Source: Methylobacterium tarhaniae (GTDB lineage Bacteria; Pseudomonadota; Alphaproteobacteria; Rhizobiales; Beijerinckiaceae). From it: a stretch of 34,232 bases of DNA. The DNA lies in contig NZ_LABZ01000172.1 of assembly GCF_001043955.1 (NCBI RefSeq), positions 1 to 34,232 of the forward strand. The letters are read 5' to 3'. Position numbers and translations under genes: made by a program. This document shows positions 34,146 through 34,232 of this stretch, in pieces. Each line of letters starts with the position of its first letter. Within the stretch, counting starts at the first letter, position 1. The notes under the pieces are model-generated. The model was given only the letters and a program-made list of their open reading frames with translations. It searched no databases and had not been told where the DNA came from.

Positions 34146-34232
34146 GTGCCCCGCAAAGCCCTCGCCGCCCTCCTGTTCCTCATGCCCGTCGCGGCGCAGG
34201 CCGCCTGCCCCACCCCCCCGGCCCCGCCGCCG
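34146..34232 (+). CDS. N-terminus of a secreted protein (3' end outside window)
   Basis: GTG 34146, preceded by GAGGAG seven bases upstream, opens a frame reading MPRKALAALLFLMPVAAQAA then CPTPPAPPP to the end of the window. This is a complete Sec signal peptide (basic n-region, hydrophobic core, AQA cleavage site) followed by a Cys and a proline-rich stretch. Too little is present to assign a family. It is divergent from msrQ, with about 110 bp between the starts. Confidence 0.55.
   Translation, partial: MPRKALAALLFLMPVAAQAACPTPPAPPP

Overview
The window is GC-rich alphaproteobacterial DNA and most resembles Methylobacterium or a close relative. The support is indirect but consistent: strong G/C bias at third codon positions, a homologue of the formaldehyde-activating enzyme (Fae), cobalamin-dependent methionine synthase, an ArsR-methyltransferase fusion regulator and a cyoABCD quinol oxidase. 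No rRNA or species marker is present, so the genus is an inference.

Layout. 1-3.9 kb: the end of an acyl-CoA synthetase gene meets glgX head-on, and dusA follows. 4.0-8.0 kb: an accessory patch with a truncated integrase N-terminus, an outer-membrane protein, a frameshifted IS5-type transposase remnant, an AT-richer gene for a secreted RTX-like protein, and about 1.1 kb without a credible gene. 8.0-16.5 kb: mostly small, single-gene units, comprising a stand-alone ureE with a very His-rich tail, a glycine-zipper lipoprotein, a TerB/DnaJ-like protein, an AmiD-type amidase, a TerC transporter, a BaiN-like flavoprotein, a secreted collagen-like protein, a Fae paralogue, a small hypothetical, a lipoprotein and a doubly broken vapBC pair. 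16.6-22.6 kb: a methionine-cycle cluster on the minus strand (ArsR-methyltransferase regulator, metF, a 51-residue coiled-coil protein, metH). A perfect 18-bp palindrome overlies the predicted promoter of the regulator. 23.0-25.4 kb: a type IA topoisomerase with an altered TOPRIM motif. 25.5-25.7 kb: two identical tRNA-Phe genes. 26.0-30.1 kb: cyoABCD. 30.5-34.2 kb: a small membrane protein, an FdhF/YdeP molybdoenzyme, msrQ and the first codons of a secreted protein.

How the genes work together. MetF makes 5-methyl-THF and MetH uses it to methylate homocysteine. The regulator next to them carries a SAM/SAH-binding type domain, so the cluster looks like a self-regulated methyl-cycle operon (SahR type). 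CyoA-D form a quinol-oxidising terminal oxidase.

The less usual content is the two related nested palindromic repeats (22.75 and 30.08 kb), several short tandem repeats of 12, 15 and 16 bp (one of them coding for the tail of GlgX), the decayed toxin-antitoxin pair, a Fae paralogue that appears to lack the catalytic histidine, and a cyoA 5' end that looks frameshifted at its start codon. I did not find a clearly new multigene defence or mobile system.
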